From NCBI RefSeq assembly GCF_900090195.1, contig NZ_LT607803.1, forward strand, positions 7,590,229-7,654,228: a stretch of DNA of 64,000 bases, read 5' to 3'. Below the pieces are notes generated by a model. It was not told the DNA's origin, did not search any database, and saw nothing but the letters and a program-made list of their open reading frames with translations. Numbering within the stretch: the stretch's first letter is position 1; each line of letters begins with the position of its first letter. This DNA is from Variovorax sp. HW608. Its GTDB lineage: Bacteria > Pseudomonadota > Gammaproteobacteria > Burkholderiales > Burkholderiaceae_C. The position numbers and the translations under genes were made by a program. Of the stretch, positions 8,889-17,952 are shown piece by piece.

Positions 8889-10043
8889 ATGGAATCAGGC
8901 ACACCTGCCGCGGGCGCCATACAGCGCCATCCGATCGAGTTCACGGCGACGGGAAGCGAGTATTTCCGCATCTGGATCGTGAATCTGCTCCTGACGCTGG
9001 TCACGCTCGGGCTCTACCTGCCGTGGGCCAAGGTGCGCAAGCTTCAGTATTTCTATCGAAACACCTGGGTCGACGGCGATGCGCTCGACTTCCACGGCGA
9101 TCCGCGCAAGATGCTGCGCGGAACGATGATCGCGGCCGCGTTCCTCATCGTCTACTCGGTCGGGAGCAGGTTCTCGGGCTGGGCCGCATTGCTGGCGGCG
9201 ATCGCGTTCGTCGGGTTGTGGCCGGTACTTTTCCGCGCCGCGCTGCGCTTTCGCCTGGCCAACACGAGCTGGCGCGGCCTGCGGTTCCGCTTCACCGGCG
9301 ACGCGGCCGGCGCCTACGCCTGCATGCTTCCGCCACTCGCGCTGTTGCTGCTTCCGGTTGCGCTCATGGGCGCGATGGCGCCCGCCGGTCGGGGCCAGCC
9401 CGACGCACCCCCACCAGCGGCATCCGCCCTTGTCGGTTTGGGCATGCTGGCCTTCTTCGCGGCCCTGCCCTATTTCCTGTGGCGCATCCGGCGCTATCAA
9501 CACGGCAACTATGCCTTCGGCAAGCTGCAGACGCGGCTCGAGGCAGACCTCGGCGTGCTCTACGGCATCTTCATCAAGCTGATCGGCATCGGCCTCGTGG
9601 TGATGGTGGTGCTGGCCGGGCTGGCCTTCATGTTCATCCTGTTCGGCCGGCGCGCCGGAATGGGCGCCGGGTATTTCGTCGCGATGGCCCTGGTTGGCAT
9701 CGGCAGCATCCTGATGCTGAACATCCTGCCCAAGTCCTACCTCCAGGTGCGACTCCAGAACCTGATCTGGTCGCGAACCGGCAACGACCTGCTGCGGTTC
9801 AAGAGCGAGCTGCCGCTGGGCGTGTATCTCGGCCTGCAGTGCAGGAACTACCTGCTGATCTTCCTCACGCTCGGCCTCTACTGGCCGTTCGCGGTGGTGA
9901 ATACGCGCCGGGCGCAGCTCGAAGCGGTCGAGCTGCGCACGCGCATCGGTCTCGACCAGATCACCCAGGCCGCCGGGCACGAGAGCCCGGGCGCGGTGGG
10001 CGACATGGCCGCCGACCTGTTCGGCATGGACATCGGGATGTGA
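8889..10043 (+). CDS. DUF898 (YjgN-like) multi-pass membrane protein
   Basis: The 384-residue protein starts MESGTPAAG behind ACGGGGAAAG. It carries about eight hydrophobic segments in two related halves, each with the DUF898 signature of an aromatic-Leu-Leu run followed by LGLYLPWAKVRKLQYFYRNT (first half) and LGLYWPFAVVNTRRAQLEAV (second half). The function of DUF898 proteins is unknown. It overlaps the start of the next gene by 4 bp (ATGTGA), a strong sign of translational coupling with the M48 peptidase, so the two probably work together in the inner membrane. Confidence 0.85.
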   Translation: MESGTPAAGAIQRHPIEFTATGSEYFRIWIVNLLLTLVTLGLYLPWAKVRKLQYFYRNTWVDGDALDFHGDPRKMLRGTMIAAAFLIVYSVGSRFSGWAALLAAIAFVGLWPVLFRAALRFRLANTSWRGLRFRFTGDAAGAYACMLPPLALLLLPVALMGAMAPAGRGQPDAPPPAASALVGLGMLAFFAALPYFLWRIRRYQHGNYAFGKLQTRLEADLGVLYGIFIKLIGIGLVVMVVLAGLAFMFILFGRRAGMGAGYFVAMALVGIGSILMLNILPKSYLQVRLQNLIWSRTGNDLLRFKSELPLGVYLGLQCRNYLLIFLTLGLYWPFAVVNTRRAQLEAVELRTRIGLDQITQAAGHESPGAVGDMAADLFGMDIGM

Positions 10044-11098
10044 CGACGCTCGACGTCCGCTTCTTCGATGGCCACAGCAGCCGGCCGCACGCGGCGCGGC
10101 TGCGCGTGCAGGATGGCGTGCTCACGGTCGAGCCCCTGGCTGGCGAAGACTTCGCGCCGGTCAGCATGCCCAGCCGGCAGATCCGCTGGCCGGAGCGGAC
10201 GCGCCACGGCGGGCGGATCGCGCAGCTCCCGCACGGCGCCACCGTCCAGGCCATCGACGTACCGGCCTGGGACGCATGGACCGCGCAGCTCGGCCACCGC
10301 GAAAGCTGGGTGGTGCGGGCGCAGCAGAGTTGGCGTGGCGTGCTGGTGGCTTTTTTCCTGGTGATCGTGGCGGGCGCAGCGATGTACCAGTGGGCCTTGC
10401 CGTGGGCGGCGCGCGGAATCACCGGGGTGGTGCCGCAGCGGGTCGATGCGCTGATCGGCGCGCAGGTCCTGGAATCACTGGACGATTCGCTGCTGCTGCC
10501 CAGCGAACTGCCGGCGCAGGACCGGGAACGCATTCGCCATGCCTTCGCCCGCATGGTGCAGGCCGCCCATCCGGAAGACGCGCCCCCATGGCAGCTCGAG
10601 TTCCGGCGCGGCCGCGACGAGCGGCTGGGACCCAACGCGCTGGCGCTGCCGGGCGGCACGATCGTGCTGACCGACGAACTGGTCCGCCTGATGCCGGACG
10701 ACGATGACGCGGTGCTGGGCGTGCTGGGGCACGAGTTCGGCCACGTGCGCCTTCGGCACGCGATGCGGCAACTGGTGCAGGCGTCGGCGGTCGGGCTGGC
10801 GGCCTCGGCGGCCTTCGGCGACTACGGCACCTTCATCACCTCCGCGCCCGTGCTTCTGGCCACGCTCGGCTATTCGCGCGATGCGGAGCGCGAAGCGGAT
10901 GCCGAATCGCTGCGCCTGATGCGCAGCAGCGGGATCCCGCCGAGGGCGATGGCGGACTTCTTCCAGGCCATCGAAGAATGGCGGCAAACCCGGCAGCGCG
11001 GCGAAAAAGACGACGTCGACTTCATCGGCCTGGCGTTCTCGACGCACCCGGCCACGGCAGAGCGAATCGCCTTCTTCCGGGACGCCACGGCCGACTGA
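10040..11098 (+). CDS. Membrane-bound M48 family zinc metallopeptidase with N-terminal DUF7092-like domain
   Basis: The 352-residue product begins at GTG 10040 (VTTLDVRFFDGHSSRPH), overlapping the DUF898 stop. Residues 1-85 form a small beta domain of the DUF7092 type. A membrane helix follows near residues 100-122 (VLVAFFLVIVAGAAMYQWAL), then the peptidase domain. The zinc site reads HEFGH within LGVLGHEFGHVRLRH, and the third ligand is the Glu of DAEREADAESLRLM. The domain order resembles Oma1/HtpX-like quality-control proteases. The substrate is unknown; the coupled DUF898 protein is an obvious candidate partner. Confidence 0.85.
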   Translation: MTTLDVRFFDGHSSRPHAARLRVQDGVLTVEPLAGEDFAPVSMPSRQIRWPERTRHGGRIAQLPHGATVQAIDVPAWDAWTAQLGHRESWVVRAQQSWRGVLVAFFLVIVAGAAMYQWALPWAARGITGVVPQRVDALIGAQVLESLDDSLLLPSELPAQDRERIRHAFARMVQAAHPEDAPPWQLEFRRGRDERLGPNALALPGGTIVLTDELVRLMPDDDDAVLGVLGHEFGHVRLRHAMRQLVQASAVGLAASAAFGDYGTFITSAPVLLATLGYSRDAEREADAESLRLMRSSGIPPRAMADFFQAIEEWRQTRQRGEKDDVDFIGLAFSTHPATAERIAFFRDATAD

Positions 11099-11100
11099 AA

Positions 11101-12514
<1,414 letters not shown>

Positions 12515-12515
12515 G

Positions 12516-12591
12516 GGCCCCCACGCTCGGCACTTCGTGTCCTCGCTGCCCCCCGAGGGGGCTGATCCGCCTTGGGGCGGCCCGGCGGCGG
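12516..12591 (+). repeat. Dispersed intergenic repeat, diverged copy
   Basis: It shares with the copy at 8031-8115 the ordered blocks GCCCCCA-GCT, CACTTCGTGT, a C5-G5 hairpin (CCCCCCGAGGGGG) and GGCCCGGC. It reaches to within 5 bp of the yaeQ start codon, so it may supply part of that gene's translation initiation region. Confidence 0.6.
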
Positions 12592-12596
12592 ATCTG

Positions 12597-13157
12597 ATGG
12601 CTCTTAAATCCACCATCTTCAAGGCGAACCTCGCCGTCGCGGACATCGATCACGGCTACTACGCGGATCACGCGCTGACGCTGGCGCGTCATCCGAGCGA
12701 GACCGACGAGCGGATGATGATCCGCCTGGCGGCGCTGGCGCTCAACGCGCACAAGCTGCAGGACGTGTGCGGCGGCGACGGCACGCTGGCCTTCGGCGCC
12801 GGGCTGTCGAATCCGGACGAGCCCGATGTCTGGCTGCGCGATTTCACCGGCGAGACCCGGCTCTGGATCGAAGTCGGGCAGCCGGAAGACAAGCCGATCG
12901 TGAAGGCCTGCGGCAAGTCCGAAGAAGTCATCGTCTACGCCTTCAACCATGCCGCCGAGGTCTGGTGGCGCGGCATCGAGGGCAAGCTGACGCGGCCGCA
13001 GAATCTGTCGGTGTTCCGCATCCCGACTGCCGCCTCTCAATCGCTGGCGACGCTCGCGCAGCGCTCGATGCAGTTGCAGGCCACGATCCAGGAAGGCGTG
13101 CTGATGCTCGGCGACAGCGCGCACCACGTCGACATCGAGCCGGTCAGGCTGAAGTAG
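12597..13157 (+). CDS. yaeQ: YaeQ family protein
   Basis: The 186-residue protein (E. coli 181) begins MALKSTIFKANLAVADIDHG and matches YaeQ throughout, including RHPSETDERMMIRL and WIEVGQPEDK. YaeQ adopts a PD-(D/E)XK nuclease-like fold; the WIEVGQPEDK segment corresponds to the acidic core. Whether it is an active nuclease is not established; in enterobacteria it was linked to transcription-elongation phenotypes. No convincing Shine-Dalgarno is present, as the upstream DNA is the dispersed repeat. It may be co-transcribed with purB. Confidence 0.9.
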   Translation: MALKSTIFKANLAVADIDHGYYADHALTLARHPSETDERMMIRLAALALNAHKLQDVCGGDGTLAFGAGLSNPDEPDVWLRDFTGETRLWIEVGQPEDKPIVKACGKSEEVIVYAFNHAAEVWWRGIEGKLTRPQNLSVFRIPTAASQSLATLAQRSMQLQATIQEGVLMLGDSAHHVDIEPVRLK

Positions 13158-13475
13158 TCAGGTCGACTCGCGGTGCGGCGGCATCATTGCGCCGCACCGC
13201 CAGCACTGCTCGAAGCCGCCTTCGACGAGTTCGCCGCAGACGCACTGCCAGCGCCGTTGCGGCCGGTGCCGCAGCTCATCCAGCAGGCGCTCGGCGAGTT
13301 CGCGCTGCGCGTCGTCCTCGATCCAGACTTCCGGCAGGCATTGGTCGGGCGGCAACTGGCCCGCCGCCGCGCCCAGATATTCGCGCTGCACCGATGCCTC
13401 GACGCCGCCTTCGCGCAGCGCATGCACCCACAGCGTCGCGATGGCGAGATTGGGCGCTTGCGCGATGCGGCGCAC
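13158..13475 (-). CDS. DUF2007-like small protein with C-terminal zinc ribbon
   Basis: A 105-residue protein starting at GTG 13475 behind GCGGAGG, 4 bp after the stop of the upstream gene. Residues 1-60 (IAQAPNLAIATLWVHALREG and following) resemble the DUF2007 signal-transducing fold related to PII-like domains. The tail has two Cys pairs (CVCG and CWRCG), a probable zinc ribbon. Function is unknown. Its coupling to the DUF3717/DUF1289 gene suggests a shared role. A longer reading from ATG 13568 would overlap that gene by 89 bp and is rejected. Confidence 0.7.
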   Translation of the reverse strand: MRRIAQAPNLAIATLWVHALREGGVEASVQREYLGAAAGQLPPDQCLPEVWIEDDAQRELAERLLDELRHRPQRRWQCVCGELVEGGFEQCWRCGAMMPPHREST

Positions 13476-13479
13476 GGGG

Positions 13480-13950
13480 TCAGCCTCCGCTGGCAGAGCT
13501 TTCGGAGACCGGCTCGGCGGCTTCGCCTTCCGGCCGGACGTGTTCGGCCTCGCGGGCGCGCTCGGCATAGCGGTTGAAGCGCCAGGCCGAGTCCTGCATC
13601 GTGATGCGGCGCCATGTCGAGCGCTTCTCGGCCGGCGTCATGGCGGGCCAATGCTGGACTTCGTCGAAGCTCCGTCCGCAGCCCTTGCATTCGTCGTCGC
13701 CCTGGCTGGTGGAGCAGATCGCGATGCAGGGCGTGTCCGGTGTGGTCTGGTACCAGGTCAGCCAGGCGTCCCAGGCCTTGGCCGGGAAGCCCACTTCGTC
13801 GACCTCGTCTTCATGGTGGAAGACCATCAGCGCATAGACCTCCGCGAGCGCCCGCAGCTCGGGCGCCAGCGTGATGCCGTCCGGCGAAGGCTTCCGGTCG
13901 CGCCAGTAGTTGATGGCGGCCTCGATGTCGGTGATGTGAATGGCGGCCAT
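13480..13950 (-). CDS. DUF3717-DUF1289 fusion protein
   Basis: A 156-residue protein. Residues 1-65 (MAAIHITDIEAAINYWRDRK) match DUF3717; residues 70-125 match DUF1289 with its cysteine pattern PCIAICSTSQGDDECKGCGR, a likely metal site with three or four Cys. DUF1289 proteins are short and usually stand alone; here the domain is fused and followed by an acidic disordered tail. The function is unknown. I used the ATG at 13950 because the two domains begin there; an upstream extension adds residues with no family match. Confidence 0.75.
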   Translation of the reverse strand: MAAIHITDIEAAINYWRDRKPSPDGITLAPELRALAEVYALMVFHHEDEVDEVGFPAKAWDAWLTWYQTTPDTPCIAICSTSQGDDECKGCGRSFDEVQHWPAMTPAEKRSTWRRITMQDSAWRFNRYAERAREAEHVRPEGEAAEPVSESSASGG

Positions 13951-14045
13951 AGGTCGAAAAATGCAGGCGGCGATCATAGTCCGGCTATTTCCCGCAGTCC
14001 GCAAAGGATTTGGGCGCTATCGAATCCATAGCACCAAGCCTCGTG

Positions 14046-14074
14046 AAGACGCCGGTTTCCGGCGTCTTTCTTTT
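14046..14074 (+). terminator. Plus-strand rho-independent terminator with no obvious upstream gene
   Basis: AAGACGCCGG-TTT-CCGGCGTCTT followed by TCTTTT is a textbook intrinsic terminator reading rightward. The genes to its left run on the minus strand from 13950, so it may end a short unannotated transcript beginning within 13951-14045. A small hairpin (GCTAT-CGAATCC-ATAGC) precedes it. Confidence 0.7.
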
Positions 14075-14130
14075 GAATCGCCGAACGCGCCTTGTTGCCA
14101 CGATGCGGTCCCGATGCTCTAATTCCGCCC

Positions 14131-14250
14131 ACGAAGGGGAGTAGCTCCCGCCCGCTTTCTCCAAGGAGCGGGTATCGCCAGGTCGTCAATACGAAGCACA
14201 TCACTTCCGGCCTGTCGGGCAGCCCCACGCTGTCGAGCAAGACCTTCGAT
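14131..14250 (+). ncRNA. yybP-ykoY (manganese) riboswitch
   Basis: The conserved yybP-ykoY core is readable: GAAGGGGAGTAGCTC on the 5' side, GGTCGTCAATACG in the middle, and GAGCAAGACCTTCG on the 3' side. The P1 stem pairs CGAAGG (14132-14137) with CCTTCG (14243-14248). This class binds Mn2+ at a junction between two coaxial helices and switches on Mn exporters. It lies 113 nt upstream of a TerC gene, a classic partner. The intervening DNA would hold the expression platform, ending at the AGAGGA ribosome binding site. Confidence 0.92.
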
Positions 14251-14363
14251 TTGAACCCGTGCAGGTTCGATCGAAGCGATTGCATGTTCCCCGAGGGCCA
14301 GGGTCCTCATCCGACCGCTTCATCCGACCTGCATGGAAGGAATCGAAACGAACAGAGGACTTT

Positions 14364-15101
14364 ATGGAACAGTTTCTGACCCCCGAGTTCTGGGTCGCGG
14401 TCGGCCAGATCATCATGATCGACATCCTGCTCGGTGGCGACAACGCCGTCGTGATCGCGCTGGCCTGCCGCAGGCTGCCGCCCGCGCAACGCACCAAGGG
14501 CATCATCTGGGGCACCGCCGGTGCGATCGTCCTGCGCGTCGTCCTGATCTTCTTCGCGCTCACGCTGCTGGCGATTCCGTTCCTGAAGCTGGCCGGCGCG
14601 CTGCTGCTGGTGTGGATCGGCGTCAAGCTCCTCGTGCCCGAAGATGAAGATGCCCACGGCAACATCGCCGCGAGCGACAAGCTCTGGGCAGCGGTCAAGA
14701 CCGTGATCGTGGCCGACCTCGTGATGAGCGTGGACAACGTGATCGCGATCGCCGGAGCCGCGGAAGGCGCCGGCGAAGGCCACCAGATGACGCTCGTGAT
14801 CTTCGGCCTCGTGGTGAGCATCCCGATCATCGTCTGGGGCAGCCAGCTGGTCATCAAGCTGATGGACCGCTTCCCGATCATCATCACGCTCGGCGGCATG
14901 CTGCTGGGCTGGATCGCCGGCACGATGGCCGTGTCGGACCCGGCCATCGCCAGCCCCACCGACTGGACCTGGGTGCCGAAACTGCCGCAAGGCGACGTGG
15001 TTCGCTATGCCGCCGGCGTCATCGGCGCGCTGGCGGTGCTCGCGATCGGCAAGTGGCTGGCCGCCCGCCGCGCCAAGCCGCGCGAGACGGTCACCGCCTG
15101 A
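14364..15101 (+). CDS. TerC family membrane protein, probable Mn2+ exporter
   Basis: A 245-residue protein with about seven membrane helices. The two TerC signature sites are LGGDNAVVIA (residues about 22-31) and MSVDNVIAIA (about 125), each with the Asp-Asn pair that coordinates a divalent cation within the membrane. E. coli Alx and B. subtilis YceF/YkoY homologues export manganese, partly to metallate secreted enzymes. The start at ATG 14364 follows AGAGGA. Control by the upstream riboswitch supports the Mn role. A second, shorter TerC paralogue lies at 36387. Confidence 0.9.
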   Translation: MEQFLTPEFWVAVGQIIMIDILLGGDNAVVIALACRRLPPAQRTKGIIWGTAGAIVLRVVLIFFALTLLAIPFLKLAGALLLVWIGVKLLVPEDEDAHGNIAASDKLWAAVKTVIVADLVMSVDNVIAIAGAAEGAGEGHQMTLVIFGLVVSIPIIVWGSQLVIKLMDRFPIIITLGGMLLGWIAGTMAVSDPAIASPTDWTWVPKLPQGDVVRYAAGVIGALAVLAIGKWLAARRAKPRETVTA

Positions 15102-15156
15102 TGGCATTCCATCCCCAGCGCCCGCACCGTACCAACCAACGAAAGAAGGAGCACTC

Positions 15157-15624
15157 ATGGAAAAGATCATTCTTTACGTCGACGACGCCGGCCATGCGCG
15201 CGAGTTTCTCGAGCGCATGGCCGCCGCGCAGGCCGATGCCGGAGTGCGCCACTGGGTGCTCGTGGCCTGCGCACCGCGCATGACGCACCGCATCAGCAAG
15301 TGGGTCAGCCACAGCGCGCGCGAGAACTGGCGCAGCAAGTGGTTCGCGAAGGTCCAGGAGCAACTCCTGCCCGTGCTGCAGCGGCAGCAGGGCAGCCAGG
15401 TCACGCCGATCCTGGCCAAAGGGCCGCTCGCGGAGCTGACCAGGCGGCTGAAGCTCGAGCACGGTGCGGCCCACGTGGTCGATGCGCGCCGTCCGAAGCT
15501 GGGCGTCGACCTCGAGCCGGTGGCGCCGGACCTGGCCCCGCCCGGGCAATCGGGCTGGGCGCTGCCGGGCGCGGTGATCGGCATGGGCGCGCTGCTGATG
15601 CTGGCCAACGAGATGTCCGACTAA
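15157..15624 (+). CDS. Conserved hypothetical protein downstream of terC
   Basis: A 155-residue product beginning MEKIILYVDDAGHAREFL behind AAGAAGGAG. The beta strand-helix opening looks like a small Rossmann-type or universal-stress-like domain, and a C-terminal hydrophobic segment (WALPGAVIGMGALLMLANEM) may touch the membrane. I do not recognise the family. It sits 55 bp behind terC and is probably co-transcribed from the Mn riboswitch promoter. An IS1634-family element has inserted across its stop codon: TAA lies inside the 6-bp target duplication, so the protein is intact. Confidence 0.6.
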   Translation: MEKIILYVDDAGHAREFLERMAAAQADAGVRHWVLVACAPRMTHRISKWVSHSARENWRSKWFAKVQEQLLPVLQRQQGSQVTPILAKGPLAELTRRLKLEHGAAHVVDARRPKLGVDLEPVAPDLAPPGQSGWALPGAVIGMGALLMLANEMSD

Positions 15625-15625
15625 C

Positions 15626-17572
15626 CCGAACTTTGAGCACATGAAGTAGCCGGAGCCCAAGCGTGGCGCGGGTTTCGGCTATTTTTGTGTGCAAATATGT
15701 AGCCATGTAAATTGATATTTTTGTACTTGAATTTCCTCGATTCGTGATCCATACATGAAGCCATGTACATCGAGGCCGTCCCCAACCGCGACTCACCCCC
15801 CGCGATCCTGTTGCGCGAGTCCTATCGCGAAGACGGCAAGGTGCGCAAGCGCACGCTGGCCAATCTGTCGAGCCTGAGTGCGGAGGTCATAGAGGGCTTG
15901 AAGGTGTTGCTGCGCGGGGGCGTGGCCGTGCCCGACGCGCAGGAGGTCTTCAGCATCGAGCGCAGCCTGCCCCACGGCCATGTGGCCGCCGTGCTGGCGG
16001 CCGCGCGCCAATGCGACGCGCCGGCCTGGTTTGCCAGCGCGCCCGAGGACCTGCGCGCACTGTTGCTGGCCATGCTCGTGGCGCGCGTGCTCACGCCCGG
16101 CTCCAAGCTCGCGACGCATCGCATGTTGCACGACGACACCGCCACCCACTCGCTGGGCCGCGTGCTGGGCGTGGGCCAGTGCAGCGCCGATGATCTGTAC
16201 CGTGCGCTGGACTGGCTGCACGGCGCGCAGCCGGCGATCGAGCGACGACTGGCGCGCAAGCATCTGGCCGGCAGCACGTTGGTGCTGTACGACCTCACCT
16301 CGACCTGGCTGACGGGGCGTTGCTGCGAGCTGGCCGCGCGCGGCCACTCGCGCGACGGCAAGCGCGACGATCCACAGATCGTGTTCGGGCTGGTCTGCGC
16401 CGCCGATGGTTGCCCGATCGCCGTCGAAGTGTTCGCCGGCAACACGGGCGACCCGGCCACGGTGGCCGAGCAGGTCGCCAAGCTCAAGCAGCGCTTTGGC
16501 ATCGAACGCATCACCTGGGTGGGCGATCGCGGGATGCTGACCTCGGCACGCATCGAGCAGGTGCTCAAGCCGCAGGGCATGGACTGGATCAGCAGTCTGC
16601 GCGCGCCGCAGATCGCGCAGCTGGCCGCCGAGCTCGGGCCCTTCCAGCCGTCGCTGTTCGATGAGCGCAATCTCATCGAAGTCAGCAGCGAGCACTTTCC
16701 CGGCGAGCGGCTCGTGGTGTGCCGCAACCCACTTCTGGCGGCCGAGCGCTCACGCAAGCGCGGCGAGTTGCTGGCGGCCACCGAGGCCGATCTGGGCAAG
16801 ATCGCCGCGGCCACGCAGCGTGCGCGCCAGCCGCTGCGCGGCGAGCAGGCCATCGCGTTGCGCGTGGGGCGCCTCATCGACCGCTTCAACGTGGCCAAGC
16901 ACTTCGAGCTCACGATCACCGAGACGACGTTCGCGTTTCGGCGCAAGGTCGATTCGATTGCCAGCGAGACCGCGCTGGACGGGCTGTACGTGATCCGCAC
17001 CAGCTTGAGCGCCCAGCAGCTTGATGCCACCTCGGCGGTGGCCGCCTACAAGAGCCTGGCCCAGGTGGAGCGCGCGTTCCGCTCGATGAAGACGGTGGAT
17101 CTGCATGTGCGGCCGGTCTTCCACTACAACACCGAGCGTGTTCGCGCGCATGTCTTCCTGTGCATGCTCGCCTACTACGTCGAATGGCACCTGCGCGAGC
17201 GTTTGAAGCCCATGCTGTTCGACGATGAGTTCCTCGAGCAGGCCCAAGGCCAGCGGGCTTCTCCGGTCGCCAAGGCGGTGCGCTCCGAGCACGCCCGCGA
17301 CAAGGACACATCGAAGCACGCCAGCGACGGATTGCCGCTGCACAGCCTGCGCACGCTGCTGCAGGACCTGGCCACGCTCGCCTACAACATCACCCACACG
17401 AGCCTGAATCCGAACGCCAAGATCGTCATCACCACGCGGCCCACGCCGCTGCAGGACAAGGCCTTCAAGCTGCTCGCCGTCAATCCCGCCTGTACCCAGT
17501 AAGCCCACCCAGCCTCGCTGAACAAACTCAGCAGGATCAAGGGGTTGCGCTCATTCGCAGCTCAAAGTTCGG
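15626..17572 (+). mobile_element. IS1634-family insertion sequence, intact, 1,947 bp
   Basis: The ends carry a perfect 13-bp inverted repeat: CCGAACTTTGAGC at 15626-15638 and its complement at 17560-17572. The element is flanked by a direct repeat ACTAAC at 15620-15625 and 17573-17578, a 6-bp target duplication. Removing the element and one repeat joins the stop of the terC-downstream gene to the leader of the 4-TM gene at 17593. An intact target duplication and an open transposase frame suggest a recent insertion. Confidence 0.92.
15763..17502 (+). CDS. IS1634-family DDE transposase
   Basis: A 579-residue transposase of the IS4 superfamily. The predicted catalytic triad is Asp177 (VLYDLTSTWL), Asp255 (WVGDRGMLT) and Glu436 (AQVERAFRSMK), the last in the Y-X2-VER-X6-K arrangement typical of the family. 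The N-terminal region (MYIEAVPNRDSPPAILLRES) resembles the first beta strands of IS1634 proteins. The frame is uninterrupted and nearly fills the element, so it is probably functional. Confidence 0.93.
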   Translation: MYIEAVPNRDSPPAILLRESYREDGKVRKRTLANLSSLSAEVIEGLKVLLRGGVAVPDAQEVFSIERSLPHGHVAAVLAAARQCDAPAWFASAPEDLRALLLAMLVARVLTPGSKLATHRMLHDDTATHSLGRVLGVGQCSADDLYRALDWLHGAQPAIERRLARKHLAGSTLVLYDLTSTWLTGRCCELAARGHSRDGKRDDPQIVFGLVCAADGCPIAVEVFAGNTGDPATVAEQVAKLKQRFGIERITWVGDRGMLTSARIEQVLKPQGMDWISSLRAPQIAQLAAELGPFQPSLFDERNLIEVSSEHFPGERLVVCRNPLLAAERSRKRGELLAATEADLGKIAAATQRARQPLRGEQAIALRVGRLIDRFNVAKHFELTITETTFAFRRKVDSIASETALDGLYVIRTSLSAQQLDATSAVAAYKSLAQVERAFRSMKTVDLHVRPVFHYNTERVRAHVFLCMLAYYVEWHLRERLKPMLFDDEFLEQAQGQRASPVAKAVRSEHARDKDTSKHASDGLPLHSLRTLLQDLATLAYNITHTSLNPNAKIVITTRPTPLQDKAFKLLAVNPACTQ

Positions 17573-17592
17573 ACTAACGGCGCGCCGACCGA

Positions 17593-17946
17593 ATGCGCCT
17601 TCTCCTCAAATGGCTTCTGAGCGCGCTGGCGCTGCTGGCCGTCGCCTATGTCTACAAGGGCGTCCAGGTCACGACCTACACCTCGGCGCTCCTCGCCGCC
17701 GCGGTGATCGGTCTTCTGAACATGTTCGTGCGCCCGGTGCTGGTGCTCTTGACCCTCCCGGTCACCATCGTCACGCTGGGGCTGTTCCTGTTCGTGATCA
17801 ACGCATTGCTCTTCTGGGCGGCTTCCGGCTTGCTGTCGGGCCTGCACGTCGACGGCTTCATCGCCGCGCTGATCGGGTCGCTGCTCTATTCGATCCTGGG
17901 CCTCGTCATCGAATCGGCGCTGGGCGGCCTCTTCGCCCGGCGCTGA
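17593..17946 (+). CDS. Phage holin family IV / YvlD-like four-helix membrane protein
   Basis: A 117-residue hydrophobic protein with four membrane helices (starting MRLLLKWLLSALALLAVAYV) and the conserved LLNMFVRPVLVLLTLPVTI and NALLFWAAS segments of the PF04020 family. Despite the Pfam name, chromosomal members are not lysis proteins; a general envelope role is suggested for YvlD. The gene was probably downstream of terC and the 155-residue gene before the IS1634 insertion separated them. The family assignment is strong and the function unknown. Confidence 0.85.
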   Translation: MRLLLKWLLSALALLAVAYVYKGVQVTTYTSALLAAAVIGLLNMFVRPVLVLLTLPVTIVTLGLFLFVINALLFWAASGLLSGLHVDGFIAALIGSLLYSILGLVIESALGGLFARR

Positions 17947-17952
17947 GCGCCG

